From contig NC_014391.1 of assembly GCF_000145235.1 (NCBI RefSeq), positions 682,001 through 746,000 of the forward strand: 64,000 nt of DNA, read 5' to 3'. Positions 1 through 7,986 of the stretch are shown piece by piece. The notes beneath the pieces are model-generated. The model saw nothing but the letters and a program-made list of their open reading frames with translations, was not told the origin of the DNA and made no database searches. Position 1 is the first letter of the stretch; each line of letters opens with the position of its first letter. This stretch comes from Micromonospora aurantiaca ATCC 27029 (GTDB lineage Bacteria; Actinomycetota; Actinomycetes; Mycobacteriales; Micromonosporaceae). Made by a program: the position numbers and the translations under genes.

Positions 1-113
1 GGGGCGAAGCGCTTGCACGGGCCGCACCAGTCCGCCCAGAAGTCGAGCAGGACGATCCCGTCGCGCCCGGTCACCTCGTCAAAGTTGGCCGTGGTCAGCT
101 CAACCGTTGCCAT
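1..113 (-). CDS. trxA: thioredoxin, N-terminal part (runs off window)
   Basis: The reverse strand from 113 encodes the first 37 residues of a thioredoxin. It begins MATVELTTANFDEV and reaches the redox motif WCGPCK around residues 29-34. The fold and active site are diagnostic for small cytosolic thioredoxins, which reduce protein disulfides using electrons from thioredoxin reductase. A GGAGAG ribosome-binding site lies just upstream of the ATG. The rest of the gene lies outside the window, so length and downstream neighbours cannot be judged. Confidence 0.9.
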   Translation of the reverse strand, partial: MATVELTTANFDEVTGRDGIVLLDFWADWCGPCKRFA

Positions 114-660
114 TTGCTCTCTCCGATCACCGCGGATTGTCGTACGTCCGGTGGAACCAGGGTCAGTCCGTCCGAATTCCCGCCGCGGGGGTGACGAAAC
201 GCTGAGCGCCGGGACGGTGACCCTGAGCACATCGAACACCATCTGTTGGCTCCGTTCGTGCGGAACGCAAATGCACGCCGCACTTGCGTGACGGGACGTG
301 ATGGGAGCGTTTCCAAGGAGATCACTCTCAGTTTCCGCTACGTCTCGGTAACTTCGGGCTTGACGAGCATCTATCCGGCCTGCGGAGATCGCTTATCGAC
401 CTCGTGTCGGTTACTTTGAGTAGTGTTACGAAAAGGTAAATGTGACCTCCGTCTCTGTCGGCGACGGGTGGTCGTACGGCAGAATTCTTCGCATCAGAGC
501 GTGGGCGGCGGGTGCCGGGGAGGGCCCCGCCGCTCATTGCGTCCGGACCTCGGTGGCCCCCGGTGTGACATTTCCGCCGGGCGAGCGCCCCGCCCCTCGC
601 CTTAACAAGCGATAAGGCATGCTGTGCCGAACTCCATCGCCGCCCGTGAAGGGGACAAGG
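114..660. other. 547-bp divergent intergenic region
   Basis: This stretch separates the leftward thioredoxin gene from the rightward MaoC gene and must hold both promoters. It is less GC-rich than the flanks, especially around 330-450. I see no convincing gene. Short open frames here lack Shine-Dalgarno sequences and typical codon bias. A LacI-type half-palindrome at 302-315 is the only clear motif. Confidence 0.6.
302..315. promoter_or_regulatory. possible CebR/LacI-family operator
   Basis: TGGGAGCGTTTCCA matches 12 of 14 positions of the actinobacterial cellobiose-repressor palindrome TGGGAGCGCTCCCA. It lies about 190 bp upstream of the thioredoxin start and 345 bp upstream of the MaoC start, so the controlled gene is unclear. 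It could be chance in a GC-rich genome. Confidence 0.25.
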
Positions 661-1176
661 ATGCAGTTCGGCCGCTACTACGAGGAGTTCGAGGTCGGCG
701 CGGTCTACCGGCACTGGCCGGGCAAGACGGTCACCGAGTACGACGACCACCTCTTCTGCCTGCTCACCATGAACCACCACCCGCTGCACATGGACGCGCA
801 CTACGCCGAGTCCGCCTCGCAGTTCAAGCGCAACGTGGTGGTCGGCAACTACATCTACTCGCTGCTGCTGGGCATGTCCGTGCCGGACGTCAGCGGCAAG
901 GCGATCGCCAACCTGGAGATCGAGTCGCTGCGGCACGTCGCACCGACGTTCCACGGCGACACCATCTACGGCGAGACGACGGTGCTGGACAAGCGGGAGT
1001 CGGCCTCGAAGCCCGACCGCGGCGTGGTCGCGGTCGAGACCCGCGGCTACAACCAGGACGGCACGCTCGTCTGTGTGTTCCGCCGCAAGGTCATGGTCCC
1101 CAAGAAGGAGTACGCGGCCGCCGCCGTCCCGGACGGCGTCGACCCGGAGCGTCCCAGCTTCCCCGAGCCGCGCTGA
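661..1176 (+). CDS. MaoC family dehydratase
   Basis: This is a 171-residue hotdog-fold protein of the MaoC/(R)-specific enoyl-CoA hydratase type. The hydratase motif NHHPLHMDAHYA at residues 38-49 carries the Asp and His expected to activate water for addition across a 2-enoyl-CoA double bond. The central hotdog helix follows in the FKRNVVVGNYIYSLLLGM region. The ATG at 661 has a purine-rich AAGGGGACAAGG sequence immediately upstream. The gene stands alone, about 95 bp before the next gene, so the acyl-CoA substrate cannot be inferred. Relatives act in fatty-acid or branched dicarboxyl-CoA metabolism. Confidence 0.85.
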   Translation: MQFGRYYEEFEVGAVYRHWPGKTVTEYDDHLFCLLTMNHHPLHMDAHYAESASQFKRNVVVGNYIYSLLLGMSVPDVSGKAIANLEIESLRHVAPTFHGDTIYGETTVLDKRESASKPDRGVVAVETRGYNQDGTLVCVFRRKVMVPKKEYAAAAVPDGVDPERPSFPEPR

Positions 1177-1271
1177 CCTCGCGTCCGTCCGGCCACCGGG
1201 CCTCGTTCTCCGTTCGGCGGGGACGGGGCCCGGACCTCGTCCGGGGGCATATGCTCGGGCTGGAGGTTCCC

Positions 1272-1763
1272 ATGAGCCACTCCGTAGCCGGAGAGCCGCC
1301 TTCCGCCGGTCGCCGTGCCGCACCGCTCACCACCGCCGCCTACTCGGCGGCGGAGTGGGACCTGCTGACCGACCTGCCGGGCCGCGTCCTCGTCGCCGCC
1401 GCCTCACCCGGACCCGGGCGCCCGCCGCGTGGCGTCGCCGCCGGTCTGGCCGGCCTGGACGCGGTGGCCGCCGGCCGGGCCTTCGACAGCGATCTCGTCC
1501 GCGCCGTGGTGGCCGCCATCTACGCCCGCCACGACGGGACCACCGAGCGGGACGAGCGCCTCACCGACCTGGTCGACCTGCTGGCCGCCGCCCGGGCCGC
1601 GGTACGGGTGCTGCGCCGCCGTGCCGACCCGGCCGACTCGGCGGCGTACCGGCAGTGGGTGGAGTCGGTCGCCGCCCGGGTGTGCCGGGCCGGGCAGACC
1701 GCGCCGAGCCCCGCCGACAATCGCTTCCTCGACCGGCTGGGCGGCGCGCTCGACCTGCGCTGA
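1272..1763 (+). CDS. conserved hypothetical protein
   Basis: A 163-residue predicted cytosolic protein, mostly alpha-helical and rich in Ala and Arg. I do not recognise a family. The ATG at 1272 is preferred over an in-frame ATG at 1251 because GGAGG sits at 1262-1266, five bases before it. The central region (DAVAAGRAFDSDLVRAVV and the helix through RLTDLVDLLAAARAAV) looks like a compact helical bundle. No membrane segment or signal peptide is visible. It precedes a SpoU-type methylase gene by 34 bp, but that gene has its own promoter-like box, so an operon is not certain. Confidence 0.65.
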   Translation: MSHSVAGEPPSAGRRAAPLTTAAYSAAEWDLLTDLPGRVLVAAASPGPGRPPRGVAAGLAGLDAVAAGRAFDSDLVRAVVAAIYARHDGTTERDERLTDLVDLLAAARAAVRVLRRRADPADSAAYRQWVESVAARVCRAGQTAPSPADNRFLDRLGGALDLR

Positions 1764-1797
1764 CCGGGGACGCCGCCGGGCCGTACCCTCGGCAACC

Positions 1798-2421
1798 GTG
1801 ACCGACGACCAGCTCGACGTGGGTGTGGGGCCGTGGCCCGGTGACCCGCCGGACGACCCGCGCTACGACCCGGAGCTGCTCACCGCCGGGGACCGGCGCA
1901 ACGTGGTGGACCGCTATCGCTACTGGCGGCGCGAGGCGGTGGTGGCCGACCTGGACCGGCGCCGGCACGACTTCCACGTGGCGATCGAGAACTGGCAGCA
2001 CGACTTCAACATCGGCACCGTGGTCCGCAACGCCAACGCCTTCCTCGCCGCCGAGGTGCACATCGTCGGGCGGCGGCGGTGGAACCGGCGGGGTGCCATG
2101 GTGACCGACCGCTACCAGCACGTCCGGCACCACCCGACGATCGAGGAGTTCGTCGCGTGGGCGCGCGACGAGCGGTTGCCGGTGGTCGGGATCGACAACC
2201 TGCCCGGCTCCCGGCCGATGGAGACCGCGGTGCTGCCGCGCCGCTGCGTGCTCCTGTTCGGCCAGGAGGGGCCCGGTCTGTCGGCGGTGGCCCGGTCGGC
2301 GTGCGAGGCGCTGTTCTCGATCGCCCAGTACGGCTCGACCCGGTCCATCAACGCGGGCGTGGCCAGCGGCATCGCCATGCACGCCTGGATCCGGTCGTAC
2401 GCCGGGCCGCCGCCGGACTGA
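1798..2421 (+). CDS. SpoU/TrmH-type RNA 2'-O-ribose methyltransferase
   Basis: A 207-residue SPOUT-class methylase. All three conserved motifs are present: NIGTVVRNANAF (residues 71-82), FGQEGPGL (154-161) and SIAQYGSTRSINAGVASGIA (174-193). These build the trefoil knot that binds S-adenosylmethionine. The family methylates ribose 2'-OH groups in tRNA or rRNA; the exact nucleotide cannot be read from sequence. There is no obvious N-terminal L30e-like substrate domain, so it resembles TrmH-like tRNA enzymes more than RlmB. The GTG at 1798 lacks a Shine-Dalgarno but follows TACCCT by 8 nt, suggesting leaderless transcription. Confidence 0.85.
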   Translation: MTDDQLDVGVGPWPGDPPDDPRYDPELLTAGDRRNVVDRYRYWRREAVVADLDRRRHDFHVAIENWQHDFNIGTVVRNANAFLAAEVHIVGRRRWNRRGAMVTDRYQHVRHHPTIEEFVAWARDERLPVVGIDNLPGSRPMETAVLPRRCVLLFGQEGPGLSAVARSACEALFSIAQYGSTRSINAGVASGIAMHAWIRSYAGPPPD

Positions 2422-2511
2422 ACGCCGCGTGGGTCCACCGCCGGACGGAAATCCCACGTTCGTCGGCCCGCCCCGCTTGACGCCTCGCGGGTCCGGAGTG
2501 ACGGTGAGGGT

Positions 2512-3210
2512 GTGACTGTCGCGGTGAGTTGTCCGAAGTGCGCGGGCCCGGTGCGCGAGCCGGATCTGATGCACGCCGAGCACCGGTGCGTGCGCTGCGG
2601 CCCGGTCGCGCCGCTGCACGTGCCGGAGCACATCAGTGCCGAGATCATGGCCAGCGTGGTGGAGCGGATGGCCGCCGACCCCGACCCGGCAGGCCGGCTC
2701 CGGATGCCGCTGTGGTGCCCGTGGCCGCTCCCGCCGGGCTGGACGCTCACCGGCGTGGCGTGGGCGGGCGACGACCGCGCGGGCGTACGGGCCACGCTCG
2801 TCGCCTGCGCCGGTCCGGCCCCCCTGGACGGTGGCCCGGCCGACCTGATCTTCGTCGCCGAGGAACCCGGCGTCGGTCTCGGTTCCCGCTTCGCGGGACT
2901 GCCCGGACCCGACCCCGGCCCACAGGTGGAGGAGGCGCTCACCGATCCCGGCCCTGGTCATCCCGAGCGCCTGCCGCACGCGAAGATCCGGGTGGGCGGC
3001 AATCCGACTCCACTGTGGCTCGTTCGCTCCGAAACGGATCGAAGCGCGTACGCCGGCGAGGCTCGGGGAATGTGGCTCCATGCGATAGCCTGGCCGGCGA
3101 GTGCGGGTCACCTCCTCGCGGAAGAAGTCGTGCTGCACGACCTCACCGAGTGGACACCGCCCGAACTCGTGTACGGCGCACCATCTCCGTACCTGCACGG
3201 GCGGGCCTGA
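2512..3210 (+). CDS. DUF6758-like zinc-ribbon-containing protein
   Basis: A 232-residue protein resembling the actinobacterial DUF6758 family. The N-terminus carries a short zinc-ribbon-like pair, CPKC (7-10) and CVRC (29-32). The conserved core follows with WCPWPLPPGWTLTGVAWAGDD and PTPLWLVR-type motifs. No signal peptide or membrane segment is seen. The function of the family is unknown to me. Its Streptomyces relatives sit beside PHP-phosphatase, MarC and RecB-like nuclease genes, as here. The start is uncertain: GTG 2512 gives MTVAVSCPKC, GTG 2524 gives MSCPKC, and GAGGG at 2506-2510 is not ideally spaced for either. Confidence 0.75.
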   Translation: MTVAVSCPKCAGPVREPDLMHAEHRCVRCGPVAPLHVPEHISAEIMASVVERMAADPDPAGRLRMPLWCPWPLPPGWTLTGVAWAGDDRAGVRATLVACAGPAPLDGGPADLIFVAEEPGVGLGSRFAGLPGPDPGPQVEEALTDPGPGHPERLPHAKIRVGGNPTPLWLVRSETDRSAYAGEARGMWLHAIAWPASAGHLLAEEVVLHDLTEWTPPELVYGAPSPYLHGRA

Positions 3211-3328
3211 CCGGCTCGCCACGGCTAGTCGGAGAGCGGACGCAGATATTCACGGTAAGACACCATGCTGATACTCTGGGTGCCGCTGCGGTAAACGGAC
3301 CCGGCGCCGCGCGAGAGGATGGCCCGCT

Positions 3329-3487
3329 ATGGTCAAGAAGGTCCTCACCTGGGCCGGCATCGCATTCTTGATCTTCTTTGTTGCGTACCGGCCCAACTCC
3401 GCCGCCGACGTCTTCAAGTCTCTCGGCGGCGGCATCATGGACATCGCGCAGGGCTTCGGCGACTTCTTCACCAACCTCGTCGCCTAG
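3329..3487 (+). CDS. small single-pass membrane protein (52 aa)
   Basis: An ATG at 3329 opens a 52-codon frame ending in TAG at 3485-3487. The product starts MVKKVLTWAGIAFLIFFVAY, a basic N-terminus followed by a transmembrane helix. An amphipathic Gly/Phe-rich tail (GGGIMDIAQGFGDFFTNLV) follows. An AGAGG sequence lies about 10 nt upstream. It ends 6 bp before the PH-domain membrane protein gene, which suggests co-transcription and a shared envelope role. Codon third positions are GC-rich as in real genes here. Function unknown. Confidence 0.75.
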   Translation: MVKKVLTWAGIAFLIFFVAYRPNSAADVFKSLGGGIMDIAQGFGDFFTNLVA

Positions 3488-3493
3488 CCGCCC

Positions 3494-4345
3494 ATGGGAA
3501 GCCCCTCCGGTCCACCCTTCGACCCGGACGACCCCGACCGGGCACGCCGGGAGCGCGACACCGAGCCGATCCCCCGGATCGACCCGGACGACCCGGCCGG
3601 TTACGGTCCCGGCCCGTACACGGACGCGGACGACGCCGGTTACGGCAGCGCCTACACCGGTGAGGGGCGGTCCGGCCGGGCCTGGGCGCGTGACCCGGAC
3701 GGCTTCCCGGACCAGCCGATCTCCGAGGACGAGTTGGCCGGGCTGCGGTCCGACGCCTCCGGCATGGCACCCCGCCGGGTGCTGCCGCTGGAGGACGAGC
3801 CCAGCTCGCTCGTGGCGCGTTACCTCTTCCCCACCGAGCGCTACCGGGGCGAGTGGAAGCGGCACTGGATCCACCTCACCACCCCGATCATCGTCGGCGT
3901 GGCGGCCACGTTCGTGCTCGGCTACCTCTCCGGCTTCCTCGCCGGGCGGGACGTCGGCGCGTTGACCACCGTCGCCGTGCTGCTCTGGTTCGCCGTGATG
4001 GGCTGGGTGGCCTGGAAGGTCGCCGACTGGTGGTACGACCGGTTCATCCTGACCAACAAGCGGGTGATGGTGGTCAACGGGATCATCACCCGGCAGGTCG
4101 CGATGATGCCGCTCACCCGGGTCACCGACATGAAGTACGAGCAGAGCCCGACCGGCCGCGCCCTCAACTACGGCACGTTCGTGCTGGAGTCCGCCGGTCA
4201 GGAACAGGCACTCCGAGTGATCAAGAACCTGCCCAACCCGAACGAGCTCTACCTGCGCGTGGTCGAGGAGATGTACGAGCCGCAGGCGGTCGAGGCGCGG
4301 CTGGGCAAGGAAGCCGACGAGGCCAAGGCCGACGACGGAGCCTGA
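3494..4345 (+). CDS. PH (YdbS/bPH2) domain membrane protein
   Basis: A 283-residue membrane protein. Residues 1-110 are an acidic, Pro/Asp/Gly-rich disordered cytosolic segment. Two transmembrane helices follow at about 127-150 and 155-178. A bacterial PH-like domain of the YdbS/YdbT type spans about 181-265, with the characteristic YDRFILTNKRVMVVNGIITR and LTRVTDMKYEQS motifs. The family is found in bacterial membranes; its molecular role is not established. The upstream 52-residue membrane protein gene is 6 bp away. A 5-bp-arm palindrome (TCCGA-ACA-TCGGA) sits at 4355-4367, between this stop and the sigma factor gene. Confidence 0.85.
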   Translation: MGSPSGPPFDPDDPDRARRERDTEPIPRIDPDDPAGYGPGPYTDADDAGYGSAYTGEGRSGRAWARDPDGFPDQPISEDELAGLRSDASGMAPRRVLPLEDEPSSLVARYLFPTERYRGEWKRHWIHLTTPIIVGVAATFVLGYLSGFLAGRDVGALTTVAVLLWFAVMGWVAWKVADWWYDRFILTNKRVMVVNGIITRQVAMMPLTRVTDMKYEQSPTGRALNYGTFVLESAGQEQALRVIKNLPNPNELYLRVVEEMYEPQAVEARLGKEADEAKADDGA

Positions 4346-4438
4346 AACTTTTCGTCCGAACATCGGATGAACTGCACACCTTCCGCCATCGACCCGACCG
4401 GGCAGGCCGTGGCATTCTGCCAGGCAGGACGGGGGGAG

Positions 4439-5146
4439 ATGAGTGTGGTGGTGAGCAGAGATCCGCTGGAGGAGGAGTTCCGCGAGTTCGTCGCGGCCCG
4501 GTCCGGCGCACTGCTGCGCACCGCGTACCTGCTCGCCGGTGACTGGGCCACCGCCGAGGATCTGCTCCAGACCGCGCTGACCAAGACCTACCTCGCCTGG
4601 AAGCGGCTCGGCGGGATCGACGCCATCGAGCCGTACGCCCGCCGGGTCATGGTCAACACGTCCACCAGCTGGTGGCGGCGCCGCTGGCACGGCGAGCGCC
4701 CCACCGAGGTGCTGCCGGAGCGCGCCGGCGTCGACGAGATCGAGCAGCAACTCGACCGGGACGCGCTCTGGCGGCACCTCCAGGCGCTGCCGGCCCGGCA
4801 GCGCGCCGTACTGGTGCTGCGCTTCTACGAGGACATGTCCGAGGCGCAGACAGCCGCGCTGCTGGAGATCTCCCCGGGCACGGTCAAGAGCCAGACCTCC
4901 CGTGCGCTGAACACGTTGCGCCGCCGGCTCGGCTCCGAGGCGGCCCTGAGCCTGCCCACGCCGGCCGACGCGCCCGCCGCGACCCCGCCTGCCTCGCCCG
5001 CCGCAGCCGGCCGGTCCGTCCCGCCGGCCCGGGGCGCCGAGCCGACCCGTGCCCCGGCGCGACGGCCCGCCGCCCGGGTGCCCCGACCGCTCCCACCCGC
5101 GACTCCGGTCCGCCCCGCCGTCCCGATCGCGGCGAAGAGCCGATGA
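4439..5146 (+). CDS. SigE-family (ECF-like) RNA polymerase sigma factor
   Basis: A 235-residue sigma factor of the group often called the SigE family in actinobacteria. Region 2 spans about 15-82 (core RTAYLLAGDWATAEDLLQTA and the aromatic SWWRRR end). Region 4 spans about 108-165, with the HTH around EDMSEAQTAALLEISPGTVK. A Pro/Ala/Arg-rich tail of about 70 residues follows and is unusually long for the family. The start is ambiguous: ATG 4439 abuts GGGGGAG, while in-frame GTGs at 4445 and 4448 are better spaced from it. The stop overlaps the ATG of the next gene (ATGA), so it is translationally coupled to a probable regulator. Confidence 0.9.
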   Translation: MSVVVSRDPLEEEFREFVAARSGALLRTAYLLAGDWATAEDLLQTALTKTYLAWKRLGGIDAIEPYARRVMVNTSTSWWRRRWHGERPTEVLPERAGVDEIEQQLDRDALWRHLQALPARQRAVLVLRFYEDMSEAQTAALLEISPGTVKSQTSRALNTLRRRLGSEAALSLPTPADAPAATPPASPAAAGRSVPPARGAEPTRAPARRPAARVPRPLPPATPVRPAVPIAAKSR

Positions 5147-6420
5147 GCGGCACCCGGCAGCACTGTGACAACCGGACGGGCAGCCCGGAGCGTCCATTCC
5201 CCGTGAGCGACGACGAGCTGGAGCGGGCGCTGCGGGAGACCCTGTCCCGCCGCGTCGAGACGTCCCGCCCGCTGCCCGCCGACCCGGCCGGGGAGATCCT
5301 GCGCCGGGCGCGGCGCACGGGCCGGCGGCGCACGCTCACCGGCCTGGCCCTGGCCGGGGTCGCCACCGTTGTCGTCACCACCGGGGTGGCCCAGTTCAGC
5401 GCACCGGGCGGCGACGGCGGCACGCCCACAGTGGTGCTCGGCGACCCGCCCGTCCTCTTCCCGTCCCCGTCGCCCTCCGGGCCGTCCTCGGTCACCCGCT
5501 TCGGGCCGGTCCGCGCCGAACTCGACCTGCTCGTCGGTGACCGGCTGGACACCAGCGGCGGTGAACGGCGGCAGCTGACCGGTGTGAGCGGCGTCGAACG
5601 GGCGCAGCGGATCCACGAGCAGGAGGGCTGGCTGCTCACCTCGGCGGCCACCGTCGCCGGCCGTACCCTCTGGTGGGTGCCGGTCGGTGGCGCCGCGCCG
5701 CAGGTCATGCTCGCAGCCGCGGACGCGGTGGCGATCTCCCCGGACGGCCGCCAGGTCGCCTGGCGGGACGGCACGGACGTGATCGCCGCCGGTGTGGTCG
5801 CCGGCCAGCTCATCGCGCCGGTCCGGATCGCCGCGCCGGAGGGCGCCGTGCCGGTCGGCTTCGCCGGCGACACCGTGCTGATCCGGCAGCCCGGCGACGG
5901 CGGGATGAGCGTCTGGAACCGCGCGCTGGGCGGACAGCCGGGCCCGGTGAACCCGGCCGTCCGCACCGTCTACGGCACCCGGCCCGACGGCCGGGTGGTC
6001 GGCCTGGTCGCCGCCGGCCGGGATCAGCAGCTCTGCCTGGCCCTGCTCGACCCGGCCCGGGACCTCGCCCCGGTGCGTACCGGATGCGGCCTGAAGCTGG
6101 CTACCGACGGACTCGGCGCCGTCTCCTTCGACGGCCGGTGGCTGCTCGCGAACGGCACGTCGCGCACCGCCCTCCTGGTGGACCTGGCCGACCCGGCCAG
6201 CCCGGTCACCCACCCGGCCGGCCCGGTGCTGGCCGGCGGCGTGGCCTGGACCCGGGGCGGCGTGGCGCTGCACGTGGACGCGAGCGGCGGGCTGGTCCGG
6301 GTCAAGCCCGAGCGGGTGCTGGCCGGTGACCGGCCCACGGCCTCGAAGGTCGAAGGGCTGGCGCCGGAGGACCGCCCGGTGGTGGTGGCCGACGTCCCCA
6401 CGGTGCCGGACGGGGCGTAG
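5143..6420 (+). CDS. membrane-anchored partner of the SigE-type sigma factor (putative anti-sigma)
   Basis: A 425-residue single-pass membrane protein whose ATG overlaps the sigma factor stop. The cytosolic N-terminus (1-63) is charged and ends in an Arg-rich stretch. A transmembrane helix covers about 64-83. A Pro/Ser linker leads to a long extracytoplasmic domain of repeated beta units (AVAISPDGRQVAWRDG, VSFDGRWLLANG and similar) resembling a WD40/TolB-like propeller. Tight coupling to a sigma gene suggests it sequesters or tunes that sigma factor in response to an extracellular signal. No zinc-binding anti-sigma motif (HxxxCxxC) is present, so this role is inferred from context only. Confidence 0.7.
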   Translation: MSGTRQHCDNRTGSPERPFPVSDDELERALRETLSRRVETSRPLPADPAGEILRRARRTGRRRTLTGLALAGVATVVVTTGVAQFSAPGGDGGTPTVVLGDPPVLFPSPSPSGPSSVTRFGPVRAELDLLVGDRLDTSGGERRQLTGVSGVERAQRIHEQEGWLLTSAATVAGRTLWWVPVGGAAPQVMLAAADAVAISPDGRQVAWRDGTDVIAAGVVAGQLIAPVRIAAPEGAVPVGFAGDTVLIRQPGDGGMSVWNRALGGQPGPVNPAVRTVYGTRPDGRVVGLVAAGRDQQLCLALLDPARDLAPVRTGCGLKLATDGLGAVSFDGRWLLANGTSRTALLVDLADPASPVTHPAGPVLAGGVAWTRGGVALHVDASGGLVRVKPERVLAGDRPTASKVEGLAPEDRPVVVADVPTVPDGA

Positions 6421-6430
6421 CGTCGGGCGG

Positions 6431-7297
6431 GTGAGCGTCCCCGCCCGCATCGACCTGCATACCCACTCCACCGCCAGCGACGGCACCCTGACGCCCGCCG
6501 AACTGGTCCGGGCCGCCGCCGAGGCCGGGCTCGACGTGGTGGCACTCACCGACCACGACACCACCGCCGGCTGGGCGCCCGCCGTCGCCGCCCTGCCGCC
6601 CGGCCTCACCCTGATCCGCGGCGCGGAGATCTCCTGCCGGTGGTTCGGCGCCGAACCGGCGATCCCGCTGCACCTCCTCGCGTACCTGTTCGACCCGGCC
6701 GAGCCGCACCTGGCCGCGGAACTGGCCCGGGTCCGCCGGGCCCGCGAGGAACGCGGCGAGCGCATCGTCCGGCTGCTCCAGGCCGACGGCATCCCGGTGA
6801 GCTGGACGGAGATCCTGGCCGGCGCGGGCGGCGGCACCGTCGGCCGCCCGCACATCGCGCAGGCGCTGATCCGGGCCGGTCTGGTCACCACCACCACCGA
6901 GGCGTTCGGGCCGGACTGGCTCGGCGAGCGGTACCGGCTGCCGAAGGACGACATCGAGGTGTTCCAGGCGGTGGCGCTGGTGCGGGCGGCCGGTGGCGTG
7001 CCCGTCTTCGCCCACCCGAGGGCCAGCAGGCGCGGCCGGATCGTGCCGGACGAGCTGATCGCGGACCTGGCGGCGGCCGGCCTGGCCGGGCTGGAGGCTG
7101 ACCACGAGGACCACGACCCGGCCGAGCGCGCGCACGTCCGCGGGCTCGCCGCCGAACTGGGACTGCTGGTCACCGGCTCGTCCGACTTCCACGGCACGCA
7201 CAAGACGGTCCGGCTCGGCGCGCACACCACCGACCCCGAGGCGTACGAGCGGATCGTCGCGCAGGCCCGCGGGGTGACCCCTGTCGCTTCGAGCTGA
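6431..7297 (+). CDS. PHP-domain phosphoesterase (TrpH/YciV type)
   Basis: A 288-residue PHP-superfamily metal-dependent phosphoesterase. Metal-ligand motifs are clear: DLHTHST (8-14), LTDHDT (39-44), GAEISC (65-70), a His in GRPHIAQ, FAHPR and SSDFHG near the C-terminus. Relatives hydrolyse nucleoside 3',5'-bisphosphates or the 5' ends of RNA; the exact substrate here is inferred only from family. The GTG at 6431 follows TAGCGT by 7 nt, and that box overlaps the upstream stop codon, so the gene may have its own leaderless promoter. A MarC gene follows after about 30 bp. Confidence 0.85.
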   Translation: MSVPARIDLHTHSTASDGTLTPAELVRAAAEAGLDVVALTDHDTTAGWAPAVAALPPGLTLIRGAEISCRWFGAEPAIPLHLLAYLFDPAEPHLAAELARVRRAREERGERIVRLLQADGIPVSWTEILAGAGGGTVGRPHIAQALIRAGLVTTTTEAFGPDWLGERYRLPKDDIEVFQAVALVRAAGGVPVFAHPRASRRGRIVPDELIADLAAAGLAGLEADHEDHDPAERAHVRGLAAELGLLVTGSSDFHGTHKTVRLGAHTTDPEAYERIVAQARGVTPVASS

Positions 7298-7328
7298 AGC
7301 GATCCGACGGCACGGCTACCGTGTCCGC

Positions 7329-7943
7329 GTGGATCTCAAGCTCTTCGGCGAGGTCTTCGTGACCCTGCTGGTGATCGTCGACCCGCCCGGAATGATGCCC
7401 ATCTTCCTCGCGCTGACCGGGCCGCTGCCCGCGCGCGACCGGAACCGGGCCGCCTGGCAGGCCGTGGCGCTGGCGCTCGGGGTCATCGTGATCTTCGCGG
7501 TGGCGGGGCAGACGATCCTGGCGTACCTGCACGTCGACCTGCCCGCCCTCCAGGCGGCGGGCGGCCTGCTGCTGATCCTGGTCGCGCTGGAGTTGCTGAC
7601 CGGCAAGGCGGACGACCCGAGCAACCAGGTCACCTCCAACATCGCGCTGGTGCCGCTCGGCACCCCGCTGCTGGCCGGGCCGGGCGCCATCGTGGCGACC
7701 ATGCTGTTCGTGCAGCAGGCCGGCGGCGCCGTCGACTACCTCGCCATCGGGCTCGCCATCGTCGCGGTGATGGTCACCGTCTGGGTGGTGCTGCGTTTCT
7801 CCGGCGGGATCGTCAAGGTGCTGCGCCCCGGCGGCATCGAGGTGCTGACCCGGATCGCCGGTCTGCTGCTGGCCGCCATCGCGGTGCAGCTCATCGCCGA
7901 CGCGATCGCCGCGTTCGTGACCCAGTACCTCAACAACGCCTGA
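7329..7943 (+). CDS. MarC family integral membrane protein
   Basis: A 204-residue polytopic membrane protein with about six hydrophobic helices, matching the UPF0056/MarC family in length and pattern. Hallmarks are the N-terminal LLVIVDPPGMMPIFLAL and the central PLGTPLLAGPGAI re-entrant-looking segment. The biochemical activity of MarC proteins is unknown; an early link to multiple antibiotic resistance was not upheld. The GTG at 7329 has no Shine-Dalgarno and lies 6 nt after TACCGT, consistent with a leaderless mRNA. Confidence 0.9.
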   Translation: MDLKLFGEVFVTLLVIVDPPGMMPIFLALTGPLPARDRNRAAWQAVALALGVIVIFAVAGQTILAYLHVDLPALQAAGGLLLILVALELLTGKADDPSNQVTSNIALVPLGTPLLAGPGAIVATMLFVQQAGGAVDYLAIGLAIVAVMVTVWVVLRFSGGIVKVLRPGGIEVLTRIAGLLLAAIAVQLIADAIAAFVTQYLNNA

Positions 7944-7986
7944 GCGGGTCCGTCCGCTGTCGTACCCGGATGGCAGGATTCTCCGG

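Noticed and set aside
3143..5197. Long open frame on the reverse strand (684 codons) opposite the PH and sigma genes
   Set aside because: It is an antisense shadow of well-supported genes with high GC3; its product is low-complexity with no family features.
4825..7230. 801-codon reverse frame opposite sigma partner and PHP genes
   Set aside because: Same reason: PHP and membrane partner motifs are clear on the forward strand.
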